A stretch of DNA of 64,000 nucleotides from Leifsonia sp. PS1209 (GCF_012317045.1 NZ_CP051154.1:372001-436000), one strand, 5' to 3'. Shown: positions 25,114 to 34,309, counted from the stretch's first letter. Translations and numbers: made by a program. Notes: generated from the letters alone by a model not told the origin.

Positions 25114-25118
25114 CCCGG

Positions 25119-25934
25119 TCACTCCTCGTCCGCGATGACGATCTGCACGCCGGCAGTGCGCAGGCGTTCCAGCTCGGCGGGGTCGGCCGAGCTGTCGGTG
25201 ATGAGCAGCTCCATCTCGGCGGCGTCGGCGATCTGGGCGAGTGCGACGGTGCCGATCTTCGACCCGTCGGCGACGACGACCGTGCGCTGGGCCTTCGCGA
25301 CCATCGCGCGGTTGGTCCGAGCCTCCGTCTCGTCGTGCGTGGTGACGCCGGCGGAGGCGCTGACGCCGTCCGCCCCGAGGATGGCGGTGCCGACGTTGAC
25401 GGCGTTGAAGGTGCTCTCGGCAAGGGCTCCGACGAGTTCGAGGGACTCGGGGCGCAGGAACCCGCCGGTCATGGCGAGCCGCACGCCCGCGTAGCCGGAG
25501 AGCAGGTTCGCGATGGTGAGCGAGTTGGTCACTACGGTGATGTCCCGGTGGTTGGCGAGGGCCCTGGCGACGCTCGCCGTCGTCGTGCCGCCGCCCAGCG
25601 CGACCACGTGGCGCTCCGACGGCAGGCGCCGCAGCATCGCGCGAGCGATGGCACGCTTCGCCTCCTGGAACCGGGTGTCCCGCAGCACGACGGGGAGTTC
25701 CCTGCGGCGCTCCAGCGCTGACGCTCCTCCGTGGGTGCGCAGCAGGAGGTTCTGGTCGGCGAGGTCGGAGAGGTCCCTGCGGGCGGTGGCTGCGGAGATC
25801 CCGAGCGTGTCGGAGAGTTCGGTCAGGCCGATGGTGCCGTGCTCGGTGACCAGATCCAGGATGGCCACCAGCCGTTCGGCGCGCCGTCCCGTGGTGACGC
25901 GGGCGATCAGTGACTCGGTGGTCGGAGGGAGCAT
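25119..25934 (-). CDS. DeoR/GlpR-family repressor of the glycoside operon
   Basis: 271 aa from the ATG at 25934 with AAAGGGG upstream. HTH: TIGLTELSDTLGISAATARRDLSDLADQNLLLRTHGG, the DeoR signature. The C-terminal domain is the phosphosugar-sensing isomerase-like fold (ALGGGTTTASVARAL, VVTNSLTIANLL, GADGVSASAGVTTHD, VVVADGSKIG). It is divergent from the GH4 operon. Half-sites matching CRMTCAC occur in this spacer and again before the isomerase gene, so it probably controls both. A phosphorylated sugar should be the inducer. Confidence 0.9.
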   Translation of the reverse strand: MLPPTTESLIARVTTGRRAERLVAILDLVTEHGTIGLTELSDTLGISAATARRDLSDLADQNLLLRTHGGASALERRRELPVVLRDTRFQEAKRAIARAMLRRLPSERHVVALGGGTTTASVARALANHRDITVVTNSLTIANLLSGYAGVRLAMTGGFLRPESLELVGALAESTFNAVNVGTAILGADGVSASAGVTTHDETEARTNRAMVAKAQRTVVVADGSKIGTVALAQIADAAEMELLITDSSADPAELERLRTAGVQIVIADEE

Positions 25935-25963
25935 GGTCGCCCCTTTCAGCGTCGGCGGTGAAA

Positions 25964-26003
25964 CGATCACTCGTTCTGAGCACTTTATTCGCGATTCGCT
26001 CAT
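25964..26003. promoter_or_regulatory. DeoR half-sites in the divergent spacer
   Basis: CGATCAC (25964-25970) and CGCTCAT (25997-26003) match the half-site CRMTCAC that recurs four times at 27361-27411. They lie between the repressor and GH4 starts. Confidence 0.5.
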
Positions 26004-26043
26004 TCTGTTGCGCAGAGTTGACACAGTACCGCAGGATCGCTCC

Positions 26044-27357
26044 ATGCCACAGATTGTCTTCCTCGGCGCAGGTAGCGTCGTCTTCACCCGCCAGCTGCTC
26101 GCCGACCTCTACCGGTTCGACGACCTTCCGACCCTGCGCATCGTGCTCCACGACATCGACGAGGAACGCCTCGAAGTCGCCCGCGGCACAGCAGAGCAGG
26201 TCGCGGCCCGCTTCGGCCGCGAGACGGAGATCGTCGCCACGCTGGACCGCCGTGCGGCGCTGGCCGGCGCGGACTTCGTGATCAACATGATCCAGGTGGG
26301 CGGCATCGCAGCCACCCGCGTCGACCTCGAAGTCCCCGCGGCGGCCGGACTCCTGCAGACGATCGGCGACACCACCGGCGTCGGCGGGGTCTTCCGTGGC
26401 CTGCGCACGTTCCCCGTGCTCTCCGGCATCGCCGCCGACATGACGGAACTGTGCCCGGACGCCTGGTTCCTCAACTACACCAACCCGATGGCCATGAACG
26501 TCTGGTGGATGTCCGTGGTCGCCCCCGGCATCAAGACCGTCGGCCTCTGCCACAGCGTCTACTGGACGGTCCACGACCTCTGCGAGCTGATCGGCCTGCC
26601 GATGGAGGGCACCCACTACCGCGCGGCCGGCGTGAACCACCAGGCCTGGCTCGTCGAGTGGTCGCGCGACGGGGAAGACCTCTACCCGCTGCTGCGCGCG
26701 GCGATCGAGAAGGACCCGGAGCTGCTGCGCCGCGTGCGCGTCGAGATCTTCCGCCGCATCGGCTTCTACCCGACGGAGACGAGCGAGCACTCGTCCGAGT
26801 ACCTCGACTGGTTCCTGCGGTCGCCGGAGCAGATCGAGCGCTTCCGGCTGCGCCCGCTCGAGTACATCGGCATCTCCGAGGAGAACGTCGCGGAGTTCGA
26901 GCACGCGAAGGCGGCGCTGGCCGTCGGAGACGACCTGGAGCTCGAGGAGGGTGCTGCGGAGTACGCGCCGCAGGTCATCCACTCGATCCTCACGGGCACC
27001 GAGCGCATCATCCATGCGAACGTCGTGAACCGCGGTCTCATCGACAACCTGCCGGAAGGCGCGGTGGTCGAGGTGCCGAGCCGCGTGGATGCCGACGGCG
27101 TGCATCCCCTGCCGTTCGGCGCCATCCCGGTGCAGGGCGCAGCGCTCAACCGTACATACCTCTCCGTCGCCGAGCTGGCGATCGAGGCGGCGAAGACGGG
27201 CGACCCCGAACTGGTCCGCCGTGCCGTGCTGACCGACCCGAACGCGTCGTCGTCGCTGACCCCCGAGCAGATCTGGGAGCTCTGCGACGAGCTCACCGCG
27301 CGCCACGCATCCTTCCTCCCTGTCGCTCTCGGCGGCACATTGGAAACCTCCCTGTAA
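26044..27357 (+). CDS. GH4-family glycosidase (alpha-galactosidase/alpha-glucosidase type)
   Basis: 437 aa from the ATG at 26044. IVFLGAGSVVFTRQLL is the NAD-binding loop; GLCHSVYWT gives the metal-binding Cys and His, and AGVNHQAW gives the second His region. GH4 enzymes use NAD+ and a divalent metal for an oxidation-elimination mechanism. No signal peptide, so it cleaves glycosides after uptake. The MelA-like branch acts on unphosphorylated alpha-galactosides or related sugars. The neighbours (SIS isomerase and PfkB kinase) hint at an amino- or keto-sugar. Substrate unproven. Confidence 0.85.
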   Translation: MPQIVFLGAGSVVFTRQLLADLYRFDDLPTLRIVLHDIDEERLEVARGTAEQVAARFGRETEIVATLDRRAALAGADFVINMIQVGGIAATRVDLEVPAAAGLLQTIGDTTGVGGVFRGLRTFPVLSGIAADMTELCPDAWFLNYTNPMAMNVWWMSVVAPGIKTVGLCHSVYWTVHDLCELIGLPMEGTHYRAAGVNHQAWLVEWSRDGEDLYPLLRAAIEKDPELLRRVRVEIFRRIGFYPTETSEHSSEYLDWFLRSPEQIERFRLRPLEYIGISEENVAEFEHAKAALAVGDDLELEEGAAEYAPQVIHSILTGTERIIHANVVNRGLIDNLPEGAVVEVPSRVDADGVHPLPFGAIPVQGAALNRTYLSVAELAIEAAKTGDPELVRRAVLTDPNASSSLTPEQIWELCDELTARHASFLPVALGGTLETSL

Positions 27358-27360
27358 CAA

Positions 27361-27411
27361 ACAATCACAACGAGTGAGCGATATGCGCATTGTGATTGTC
27401 AATCGCTCACT
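27361..27411. promoter_or_regulatory. Interleaved inverted repeats, putative compound DeoR operator
   Basis: Four 10-bp blocks in the order A (ACAATCACAA, 27361-27370), B (AGTGAGCGAT, 27373-27382), A' (27390-27399) and B' (27402-27411). A' is the reverse complement of A, and B' of B, so the two inverted repeats interlock. All four contain a GTGAKYG half-site. They fill most of the spacer between the GH4 and isomerase genes. Confidence 0.7.
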
Positions 27412-27477
27412 TGCCATCAAGGATGAAGCCAGCGCGCACCGTCGCGCAGCACCACCCATGACCCACAGGAGCAACTC

Positions 27478-28359
27478 GTGTCACTGACGTCCGTCGAAAT
27501 CGCCAGCCAGCCGGCCATCTGGCGGGAGGCCATCGAGAGCAGGTCCGCCGTCGCGGACGAGCTGCTCGCCCTGCCGGGCTCGCGGGTCCTCGTGCTCGGC
27601 TGCGGCACCAGCGCCTTCCTCGCGGAGTCGTACGCCGCGCTGCGTGAGCGCGCCGGACTCGGTGTGACGGACGCCGCGTACGCGTCGGAGCCGTGGCCAT
27701 GGCGCGACTACGACGCCGTCGTGCTGCTCAGCCGCTCGGGCACGACCACCGAGGTGATCGAGGCGCTGGACATCATCCCCGAGGGCGTGCGCACCATCGC
27801 CGTGACCGGCGTGGCGGACTCGCCCCTCGCGGCCAGGGTCGACGATGTGTTGCTGCTCGACTTCGCCGACGAGAAGTCGGTCGTGCAGACGCGCTTCCCC
27901 ACCACCTTCCTCCTGCTCGCGCGGCACGCGCTCGGCGAGGACGTGTCCGGCCTGCCGGACGAGGTGGATGCGCGCCTCGCCGCCCCGCTCGGCATCGAGA
28001 CCGGCGCCCTCTCCCACTTCGTCTACCTCGGCAGCGGCTGGACGTACGGGCTCGCCCAGGAGGCAGCGCTGAAGATCAGGGAGGCCGCGCAGGCCTGGTC
28101 GGAGTCGTACCCGGCGCTCGACTACCGGCACGGACCGCTCGCGGTGGCCGACGAGCGCTCGATCGTCTGGATCCTCGGGGATGCGGAGCCGAGCCTGGTG
28201 GCCGACATCGAGCGCACCGGGGCCCTGGTGCGCACGTCCACGGGCGACCCGCTCGTCGAGCTCGCAGACGCACAGCGCCTCGCCGTCGCGATCGCCGAGC
28301 AGCGCGGACTCGACCCGGACAACCCGCGCCTCCTGACGCGCTCCATCGTGCTGGGCTGA
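27478..28359 (+). CDS. SIS-domain sugar isomerase/deaminase (AgaS/GlmS-like)
   Basis: 293 aa from a GTG with AGGAG 7 nt upstream. Two SIS domains: LGCGTSAFLAES and VVLLSRSGTTTEVIEAL in the first, YLGSGWTYGLAQEAALKIREAAQ with YRHGPLAV in the second, as in the isomerase half of GlmS and in AgaS/FrlB deaminases. The glutaminase domain is lacking. It probably converts an amino-sugar or ketose 6-phosphate made from the operon's substrate. It is preceded by its own operator cluster. Confidence 0.85.
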   Translation: MSLTSVEIASQPAIWREAIESRSAVADELLALPGSRVLVLGCGTSAFLAESYAALRERAGLGVTDAAYASEPWPWRDYDAVVLLSRSGTTTEVIEALDIIPEGVRTIAVTGVADSPLAARVDDVLLLDFADEKSVVQTRFPTTFLLLARHALGEDVSGLPDEVDARLAAPLGIETGALSHFVYLGSGWTYGLAQEAALKIREAAQAWSESYPALDYRHGPLAVADERSIVWILGDAEPSLVADIERTGALVRTSTGDPLVELADAQRLAVAIAEQRGLDPDNPRLLTRSIVLG

Positions 28360-28417
28360 CAGAGCGTCCCCAGACCCGAACATCCCGAACAGCAGAACTC
28401 GAGAAGAGGAACCGACG

Positions 28418-29737
28418 ATGATTGCTCCACTCACGAAGCGGATACTCCGCACCACCGGCATCCTGGCGGCGGCAGCAGTGGTGACCGCTCTGGCCGGATG
28501 CAGTGGCTCGCAGGGAGCGACCACTCTCGACACCAAGGCCAAGGTGACCATCCAGGTGTGGTCCGGTCAGTCCGACGCCGCGGAGAAGATCGTCGAGTCG
28601 CTGGCGAAGGAGTTCGAGAAGCTCCACCCGAACGTCAACGTGGACCTCTCGCCCGGCGCGTCGTCGACCGACCAGCTGCTGCAGAAGCTGTCCGCCGGAT
28701 TCGCGGGCGACCAGTATCCGGACATGTCGTACGCGTTCGGCTCGTGGGCCGGCCAGCTCGAATCGTCCGGGCGCACGCTCGACATCTCCGCCGAGGTGAA
28801 GAAGCCGGACGTGAAGTGGGACGAGTTCACCGAGGCCGCTCGCGGCACGGCGCAGCCCAGCGGCAAGAAGGTCATCGGGTTCCCCGCGGTCGTCGACAAC
28901 ATCGGGCTGCTCTACAACAAGACCCTGTTCGACAAGGCGGGGATGGCCTATCCGACCAAGGACTGGACCTGGGACGACTTCCGCGCCGCGGCGAAGAAGC
29001 TCACCGACCCCGCGAACCACGTCTACGGCTACGGATACTCCGTCTCCGGCAGCGAGGAGACGACCTGGCAATTCTGGCCGCACCTGTGGCAGAACGGCGG
29101 CAGCATCCTGAACGACGCGGGCACGAAATCGGAGTTCGCGTCATCCGCCGGTGTCGACGCGCTCACCTTCCTGCAGTCGATGGCCGTCGACGACAAGAGC
29201 GTCTACCTCGACCAGACGGACACCAAGTTCGGGCAGCTCTTCACGAGCGACCGCATCGGGATGATCACCTCCGGCCCGTGGCAGCTCTCCGACCTGAAGA
29301 CCGGCGGCACCAAGTACGGGGTGGTGCAGCTGCCCGGCACGGACGGCGACCACCAGACGGTGTCCGGCCCGGACATCTGGGCCCTGTTCGACCACAAGGA
29401 CAAGAACCGCGCATACTGGGCGACCCAGTTCGCGCAGTGGCTCACCTCCGCCGAGCAGGACGAGCGCTTCAACGTGGCCCTCGGCAACCTGCCGCTCCGC
29501 TCCTCCGAGGCCGACTCGGATGCCGTGAAGAAGGAAGCGGCCGCCTTCCCCGGCTACGAGGTCTTCGTCGCCAACTCGGCGAACGTGAAGAACACGCGCC
29601 CCACCTCCACGGGCTACGCGGCGCTCTCCGTGGCCATCGGCAAGTCGATCTCCAGCGTGCTGCAGGGCGACGGCGAACCCAAGAGCGCCCTCGAACAGGC
29701 TGCGAAGACCGCCGACCAGGCGCTGAACAAGAAGTAG
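28418..29737 (+). CDS. Sugar ABC transporter substrate-binding lipoprotein
   Basis: 439 aa, AGAAGAGGA upstream. Lipobox LAGC with Cys28. The sequence has the family 1 extracellular solute-binding layout (VTIQVWSGQSDAAEK, ATQFAQWLTSAEQDERF, ...TGYAALSVAIGKSI). It binds a mono- or oligosaccharide outside the membrane and delivers it to the permeases encoded 13 nt downstream. Likely ligand: the alpha-glycoside cleaved by the GH4 enzyme. Confidence 0.9.
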   Translation: MIAPLTKRILRTTGILAAAAVVTALAGCSGSQGATTLDTKAKVTIQVWSGQSDAAEKIVESLAKEFEKLHPNVNVDLSPGASSTDQLLQKLSAGFAGDQYPDMSYAFGSWAGQLESSGRTLDISAEVKKPDVKWDEFTEAARGTAQPSGKKVIGFPAVVDNIGLLYNKTLFDKAGMAYPTKDWTWDDFRAAAKKLTDPANHVYGYGYSVSGSEETTWQFWPHLWQNGGSILNDAGTKSEFASSAGVDALTFLQSMAVDDKSVYLDQTDTKFGQLFTSDRIGMITSGPWQLSDLKTGGTKYGVVQLPGTDGDHQTVSGPDIWALFDHKDKNRAYWATQFAQWLTSAEQDERFNVALGNLPLRSSEADSDAVKKEAAAFPGYEVFVANSANVKNTRPTSTGYAALSVAIGKSISSVLQGDGEPKSALEQAAKTADQALNKK

Positions 29738-29750
29738 CGGGGTCTCGTTC

Positions 29751-30701
29751 ATGACAGACAGCACCGCACGAACGCTCGGCCGGCCGGGCGCGTCCTCCGA
29801 CGCGACCCGGCCGCGCCGGGCCAAGCGCCCTGGATTCGCCGCCTCGCTCACCGGCTGGGGGTTCGTCGCCCCCGCGACGATCATCATCCTCGGCCTCTCC
29901 ATCTTCCCCGCACTGTGGGCGTTCGTCCTGTCCTTCCAGAGCTGGGACGGCTTCAGCGAGGCCACCTGGGTCGGCGGCGAGAACTACGCGAACCTGGTGA
30001 CGGACGCCGACTTCGGCAACTCCGTCCTCAACACGCTCGGATTCACGCTGCTGTTCGTGCCGGCCTCGGTGCTGCTCGGCCTGTTCCTCGCCGTCGCGCT
30101 CAACCGCCGAATCCGGTGGATGGGGTTCTACCGCACCGCGATCTTCGTCCCGTTCGTCGCATCGGCGGCGTCCACCGGCATCCTCTCCACCTACCTGTTC
30201 AGCCCGCAGTTCGGACTGGTCAACAACATCCTGAGGGTGCTGCACCTGCCGCAGCAGGGCTGGCTCGACGACCCGCACCAGGCCATGCTCGTGATCGCGA
30301 TCATGTCGCTCTGGGGCTCGGCGGCGTTCACCACCGTGATCTACCTGGCCGCGCTGCAGGATGTGCCTGCCGACCTCATCGAGGCGGCGCGCATCGACGG
30401 CGCGAACCCGTGGCAGACGTTCTGGCGCATCGTCTGGCCGCAGCTGGCTCCGGTGACGGTGTTCGTCTGCATCTGGCAGACCATCCAGGCCATCCAGCTG
30501 TTCGACCTGGTGTACACGACCACGCGCGGCGGGCCGCTGGATGCGACGAGGACGATCGTCTACTTCCTCTACGACAAGGCGTTCCACGCCCTGCAGTTCG
30601 GCTACGGCTCGGCCGCCGCGTACGTGCTGTTCGCGGCCACCCTGCTCATCACGATCGGCGTCGTGATCTTCCAGCGGCGCCGCGGTTCGGAGGCGTTCTG
30701 A
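29751..30701 (+). CDS. Sugar ABC transporter permease (MalF/MsmF type)
   Basis: 316 aa. Six membrane spans after a polar, Arg-rich N-terminus; the EAA loop reads DLIEAARIDGANPWQTFWRIVWP. It starts 13 nt after the binding protein and shares a TGATG overlap with the second permease. No ATPase is encoded in the operon, so the shared MsiK-type ATPase used by actinobacterial sugar importers is presumably recruited from elsewhere. Confidence 0.9.
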   Translation: MTDSTARTLGRPGASSDATRPRRAKRPGFAASLTGWGFVAPATIIILGLSIFPALWAFVLSFQSWDGFSEATWVGGENYANLVTDADFGNSVLNTLGFTLLFVPASVLLGLFLAVALNRRIRWMGFYRTAIFVPFVASAASTGILSTYLFSPQFGLVNNILRVLHLPQQGWLDDPHQAMLVIAIMSLWGSAAFTTVIYLAALQDVPADLIEAARIDGANPWQTFWRIVWPQLAPVTVFVCIWQTIQAIQLFDLVYTTTRGGPLDATRTIVYFLYDKAFHALQFGYGSAAAYVLFAATLLITIGVVIFQRRRGSEAF

Positions 30702-31588
30702 TGGCGACGATTCTCGACGAGGTCTCCCAGGCCTCCGATCAGGTGGCGAGGGAAACCACGCGCGGCGCAGGCAAGCGCACCAAGATGAGCGGGTGGCACT
30801 TCGTGCTGTTCCCGATCGCGATCCTGTTCCTGGTGCCGTTCCTGCAGATGGCGCTCGCGTCGTTCTCCCCGGCCAAGGAGCTGGTGGCGTTCCCTCCGCC
30901 GTTCGTGCCGTCGCACTTCACCATCGACGGCTACGTGAAGCTGTTCGGCCAGACGGACATCCTGCTCTGGCTCGGCAACACGGTGATCGTGTCCGCGACC
31001 GCGATCGTCTCCAACATCGTGCTCTGCTCGCTGGCGGGATACGGGTTCGCCCGGCTGAAGTTCGCCGGGCGCAACTTCGGCTTCCTGATGATCCTCGCGA
31101 CCATCATGATCCCGACGCAGCTGCTGATGATCCCCACGTACATCCTCTTCGCCAAGCTCGGACTCCTGAACGGGCTGGGCGCGGCGATCGTGCCGTGGCT
31201 GGCGACCGCGTTCGGGATCTTCCTGATGCGGCAGTTCTTCCTCAGCCTGCCCGCCGAGCTGGAGGAGGCGGGAGCCATCGACGGCTGCAACCGCTGGCAG
31301 ATCTTCTTCAGGATCGTGCTGCCGCTCGCCCGTCCAGCGCTCGCCACGCTCGCGATCTTCACCCTGCTGGGCGCCTGGAACGACCTGGTCTGGCCGCTCA
31401 TCGCGATCAACAACCAGTCGTCGTTCACCCTGCAGCTGGGCATCGCGAACTTCCAGGGAGCGCACCAGACGGACTGGAGCCTGATCATGGCGGGCAACGT
31501 GATCGCCACGCTGCCGCTGATCCTGTTCTTCCTGTTCGCGCAGCGCCAGTTCATCGCGACCATGACGTTCTCCGGGCTGAAAGGGTGA
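30701..31588 (+). CDS. Sugar ABC transporter permease (MalG/MsmG type)
   Basis: 295 aa, start overlapping the preceding stop by one base. Six membrane spans; EAA loop ELEEAGAIDGCNRWQIFFRIVLP. The C-terminus ends QRQFIATMTFSGLKG, standard for this family. It pairs with the permease encoded at 29751 to form the sugar channel. Confidence 0.9.
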   Translation: MATILDEVSQASDQVARETTRGAGKRTKMSGWHFVLFPIAILFLVPFLQMALASFSPAKELVAFPPPFVPSHFTIDGYVKLFGQTDILLWLGNTVIVSATAIVSNIVLCSLAGYGFARLKFAGRNFGFLMILATIMIPTQLLMIPTYILFAKLGLLNGLGAAIVPWLATAFGIFLMRQFFLSLPAELEEAGAIDGCNRWQIFFRIVLPLARPALATLAIFTLLGAWNDLVWPLIAINNQSSFTLQLGIANFQGAHQTDWSLIMAGNVIATLPLILFFLFAQRQFIATMTFSGLKG

Positions 31589-32541
31589 GCGCCGGGCATC
31601 CACCGGTCGATGTGCTCGTGGTGGGGGACGCCAACCCCGACCTGCTGCTCACCGGCGACACCGTTCCCCGCTTCGGCCAGGCGGAGCAGCTGCTCGACTC
31701 CGCCGACCTGCTGCTCGGCGGCAGTGCGGCGATCGTGGCCTGCGGGCTGGCGAGACTCGGGATGCGCACGGCGCTCGCCGCGGTGGTCGGCGACGACCAG
31801 TTCGGCGCGTTCGTGCGCGACCGGCTGCGCGAGGCCGGCGTGGACGACACGGCCGTCGCGACGGATCCCGCCGTGCCGACCGGGCTGTCCGTCGTGCTCT
31901 CCGAGCCGGGCGACCGGGCGATCCTGACGCTGCCAGGCACCATCCCGTCGCTCACTCCGGAGGCGGTCCTTGCCGCGGTCGCCACGCTGCGCCCGCGCCA
32001 CGTGCACATCGCGTCGTACTTCCTGCAGCCGGGCCTCGCCGCCCAGCTGCCTGCCCTGCTCGACGACCTCGCGGCGCAGGGCATCACGGCCAGCATCGAC
32101 ACGAACTGGGACCCGGCGGAGGACTGGAACGGCCTCGCGGACGTGCTCAGCCGCGTCGCAGTGTTCCTGCCCAACCGTGAGGAGGCGCTCGCGATCGGCT
32201 CGGCCGTGCTCGGGCATCCGGTCACCGCCCTGGGCGTCGCGGCCTCCGGGCTGTCCGCGCTCGGCTGCCGGGTGGTGGTGAAGGCCGGAGCGGACGGCGG
32301 GATCGCGTTCGACGACGGCGAGGAGTCCGCGACCGCCCCCGGACTCGTGGTGGAGGTCTCCGACACGACGGGGGCGGGCGACAGCTTCGACGCCGGCTAC
32401 CTCGCGGCCATGCTCGGCGGCGTGGCGACCGAGGAGGAGCGACTGCGCTGGGCCGCTGCTGCCGGATCGCTGTCCGTGCGCGGGCGCGGAGGGACGGGCG
32501 CGCAGGCGACCGCCGCGGAGCTACGGGCGGCGCTCAGCTGA
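31585..32541 (+). CDS. PfkB-family carbohydrate kinase
   Basis: 318 aa from a GTG overlapping the permease stop (GTGA). GGSAAIVACGLARLG is the N-terminal sugar-binding glycine segment, and DTTGAGDSFDAGYLA carries the catalytic Asp and anion hole of the C-terminal signature. It phosphorylates the sugar released by GH4, or the product of the SIS isomerase. Ribokinase, tagatose-6-phosphate kinase and KDG kinase all belong to this family. It could also serve the uronate pathway, which lacks its own KDG kinase, but the operon position argues against that. Confidence 0.85.
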   Translation: MSAGHPPVDVLVVGDANPDLLLTGDTVPRFGQAEQLLDSADLLLGGSAAIVACGLARLGMRTALAAVVGDDQFGAFVRDRLREAGVDDTAVATDPAVPTGLSVVLSEPGDRAILTLPGTIPSLTPEAVLAAVATLRPRHVHIASYFLQPGLAAQLPALLDDLAAQGITASIDTNWDPAEDWNGLADVLSRVAVFLPNREEALAIGSAVLGHPVTALGVAASGLSALGCRVVVKAGADGGIAFDDGEESATAPGLVVEVSDTTGAGDSFDAGYLAAMLGGVATEEERLRWAAAAGSLSVRGRGGTGAQATAAELRAALS

Positions 32542-32555
32542 GAGACCCCCACCGC

Positions 32556-32567
32556 TATGCTCTGGCC
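32556..32567 (+). promoter_or_regulatory. Leaderless -10 box (TATGCT) for the HEAT-repeat gene
   Basis: TATGCT at 32556-32561 precedes the ATG at 32568 by 6 nt. This suggests the gene has its own promoter, separate from the sugar operon that ends 26 nt upstream. Confidence 0.4.
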
Positions 32568-33272
32568 ATGCGCGCTGAGGATTGGGTGGGGGAGCTGCAG
32601 GAACTCGGGAAGCCGGAATGGCCCCGGTATCTCGAGGAGCATTCGGGTCTTCCCGGTCCCCGCGCCAACCTCCCGCTGGCGGACGCGGTCGCGAAGGTCG
32701 CCGACCGGGAGGCGGTGGAGGTGCTCCTCGCGTCGGGCGGCGAGTATCCCGTGATGTGCGCGGCCGCCGCGCTGGGCGCGCGCGCCGACGACCCGGCCGA
32801 CGAGAAGGCGGCGCGCGAGCTGGCGGCGGACGAGCGGTGGCGGGTGCGCGAAGGCGTCGCGATCGGGCTGCAGCACCTGGGCGACCGGGCCCTGTCGGAG
32901 CTGATCGCGATCGTGCGGCAGTGGGTGGAGGACGGTGACCCGCTGGTGCAGCGCGCAGCGGTCGCAGCGCTGTGTGAGCCGAGGCTGTTGCGCGCACCGG
33001 AGGCGGCGGCCGCCGCCGTCGACGCCTGCCGCACCGCGACGGCCGGCCTCGCCGCCCTGCCGGACGACCGTCGCAAGCAACCGGATGCGCGGACCCTGCG
33101 GCAGGCGCTCGGCTACTGCTGGAGCGTCGCGGTCGCCGCCGACCCCGGAGCGGGCATCCCCGCTTTCATCGCCCTGGACACCGCACAGCCGGACATCGCG
33201 TGGATCGCGGCGGAGAACCGGAAGAAGAAGCGGCTCGCGTCCCTACTGTCGTCCGCTTCGACCGGTCACTGA
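32568..33272 (+). CDS. HEAT-repeat-like helical protein
   Basis: 234 aa. Repeated helix pairs with the spacing of HEAT or PBS-lyase repeats are visible: VEVLLASGGEYPVMCAAAALG, RELAADERWRVREGVAIGLQHLG and VRQWVEDGDPLVQRAAVAAL. The Arg-Trp-x-Val-Arg-Glu pattern is typical of HEAT or DNA-alkylation-repair-like repeats. No signal peptide. It probably binds a protein or nucleic acid; specific role unknown. It overlaps the GH6 gene tail-to-tail by 7 nt. Confidence 0.7.
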   Translation: MRAEDWVGELQELGKPEWPRYLEEHSGLPGPRANLPLADAVAKVADREAVEVLLASGGEYPVMCAAAALGARADDPADEKAARELAADERWRVREGVAIGLQHLGDRALSELIAIVRQWVEDGDPLVQRAAVAALCEPRLLRAPEAAAAAVDACRTATAGLAALPDDRRKQPDARTLRQALGYCWSVAVAADPGAGIPAFIALDTAQPDIAWIAAENRKKKRLASLLSSASTGH

Positions 33273-34309
33273 CCGCGGCCGCGCACCAACGCCTCCGCGC
33301 CGCTCTCGAACCAGGCGCCCGCCGCCGGGCCGCCGTTGCACTGGCCGTCGCTCGTGCCCGGATGTTTCACCCAGAGCAGGGCGTCGAGTTTGGACGTCGG
33401 GGATTGCGTGATCTGCGGGTTCTGGCCGAGGGCTGCGCCAGGAGGGTTGCACCAGCCGCCCGTCCAGCCATTGCCGTTCCGGGAGACGTCGATGACGAAG
33501 TGCTTCCAGCCGACCCTCGACGACAGCTTGCCCGCATACGTGCGCTCGGACTGCGTCGTGTCGAAATTGGAGACGTTCGTGAAGAAGCCGGTCGCCTGCG
33601 CGATGCCGGCCGAGGTGAGGTATCCCGCCTGCACATCCGGGGTCAGCCAGCGGGCGTTCCCGCCGTCCAAGTAGGTGCTCAGCCCGGCAGCGGCCAGAAT
33701 CCCGACGGCCGAACGGATGAGGGGCAGCCTCACGTCGGCGACCCCGGCGCATTTCGCGCTCGGCAGCATGGAGAGTGAGTCCGGCTCGATCAGGACGACC
33801 GCCCTGCTTCCGCTGAGTGCCGCAGCGACCCGGCGATTCCAGTCGAGATAGGTCGCCGGCGTGAGGCCACCCGCGGAGTAGCCTCCGCAGTCGCGATCGG
33901 GCACGGCGTATGTGACGAACACTGGGGTCGCCCCCTGCGCGGCTGCGGCCTTCAGATGCCGCTGGATCACTGTGTCCAGCATGGCCGGGCTGTACCACTC
34001 ACCCAGCCAGACGGCCGTCGGCTGGCTCGCGATCTGCTCGATCATGGCGGCGGTGGCGGTATCGCCGGATGCGGTCAACCGATCGGCCACCCGGCGGGCG
34101 TCGCTGTACGGGTCGAGGTAGAGCCGCTTCCCGAACGCAGCGGCTGCGGCGGACGGGGAGGGAGGCGGCGTCGGTGCAGCGGTCGGCGACGGAGAGGCCG
34201 ATGCCGTCGACGCCGTGGCCGCGCGGGGCGCCGACGGTGTCGCGAGTGTCGTCGCCAGCGCGGCCGCAGCGACGACGGCTCCGAGGAGGATCCCGATCGC
34301 TGTGCGCAT
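33266..34309 (-). CDS. Secreted GH6 family cellulase (endoglucanase-like)
   Basis: 347 aa from the ATG at 34309, with a GATAGT -10 box 7 nt upstream (leaderless). An N-terminal hydrophobic signal is followed by a Ser/Thr/Ala/Pro-rich linker (about residues 24-55) and the GH6 domain. Catalytic Asp140 lies in DRDCGGY and Asp177 in VVLIEPDSL; YLDGGNARWL, FVIDVSRNGNG and LWVKHPGTSDGQCNG are family landmarks. No carbohydrate-binding module is attached, unlike many streptomycete GH6 enzymes. It acts outside the cell on beta-1,4-glucan, and is the only cellulase-type gene in the window. Confidence 0.9.
   Translation of the reverse strand: MRTAIGILLGAVVAAAALATTLATPSAPRAATASTASASPSPTAAPTPPPSPSAAAAAFGKRLYLDPYSDARRVADRLTASGDTATAAMIEQIASQPTAVWLGEWYSPAMLDTVIQRHLKAAAAQGATPVFVTYAVPDRDCGGYSAGGLTPATYLDWNRRVAAALSGSRAVVLIEPDSLSMLPSAKCAGVADVRLPLIRSAVGILAAAGLSTYLDGGNARWLTPDVQAGYLTSAGIAQATGFFTNVSNFDTTQSERTYAGKLSSRVGWKHFVIDVSRNGNGWTGGWCNPPGAALGQNPQITQSPTSKLDALLWVKHPGTSDGQCNGGPAAGAWFESGAEALVRGRGQ

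Noticed and set aside
26018..26043. TTGACA as the -35 of the GH4 operon
   Set aside because: A 17-nt spacer would put the -10 on top of the start codon, so this perfect hexamer is probably fortuitous.
31585..32541. KDG kinase for the uronate pathway, or ribokinase for the flavin pathway
   Set aside because: The PfkB family does not fix the substrate and the gene is the last of the DeoR-controlled glycoside operon.
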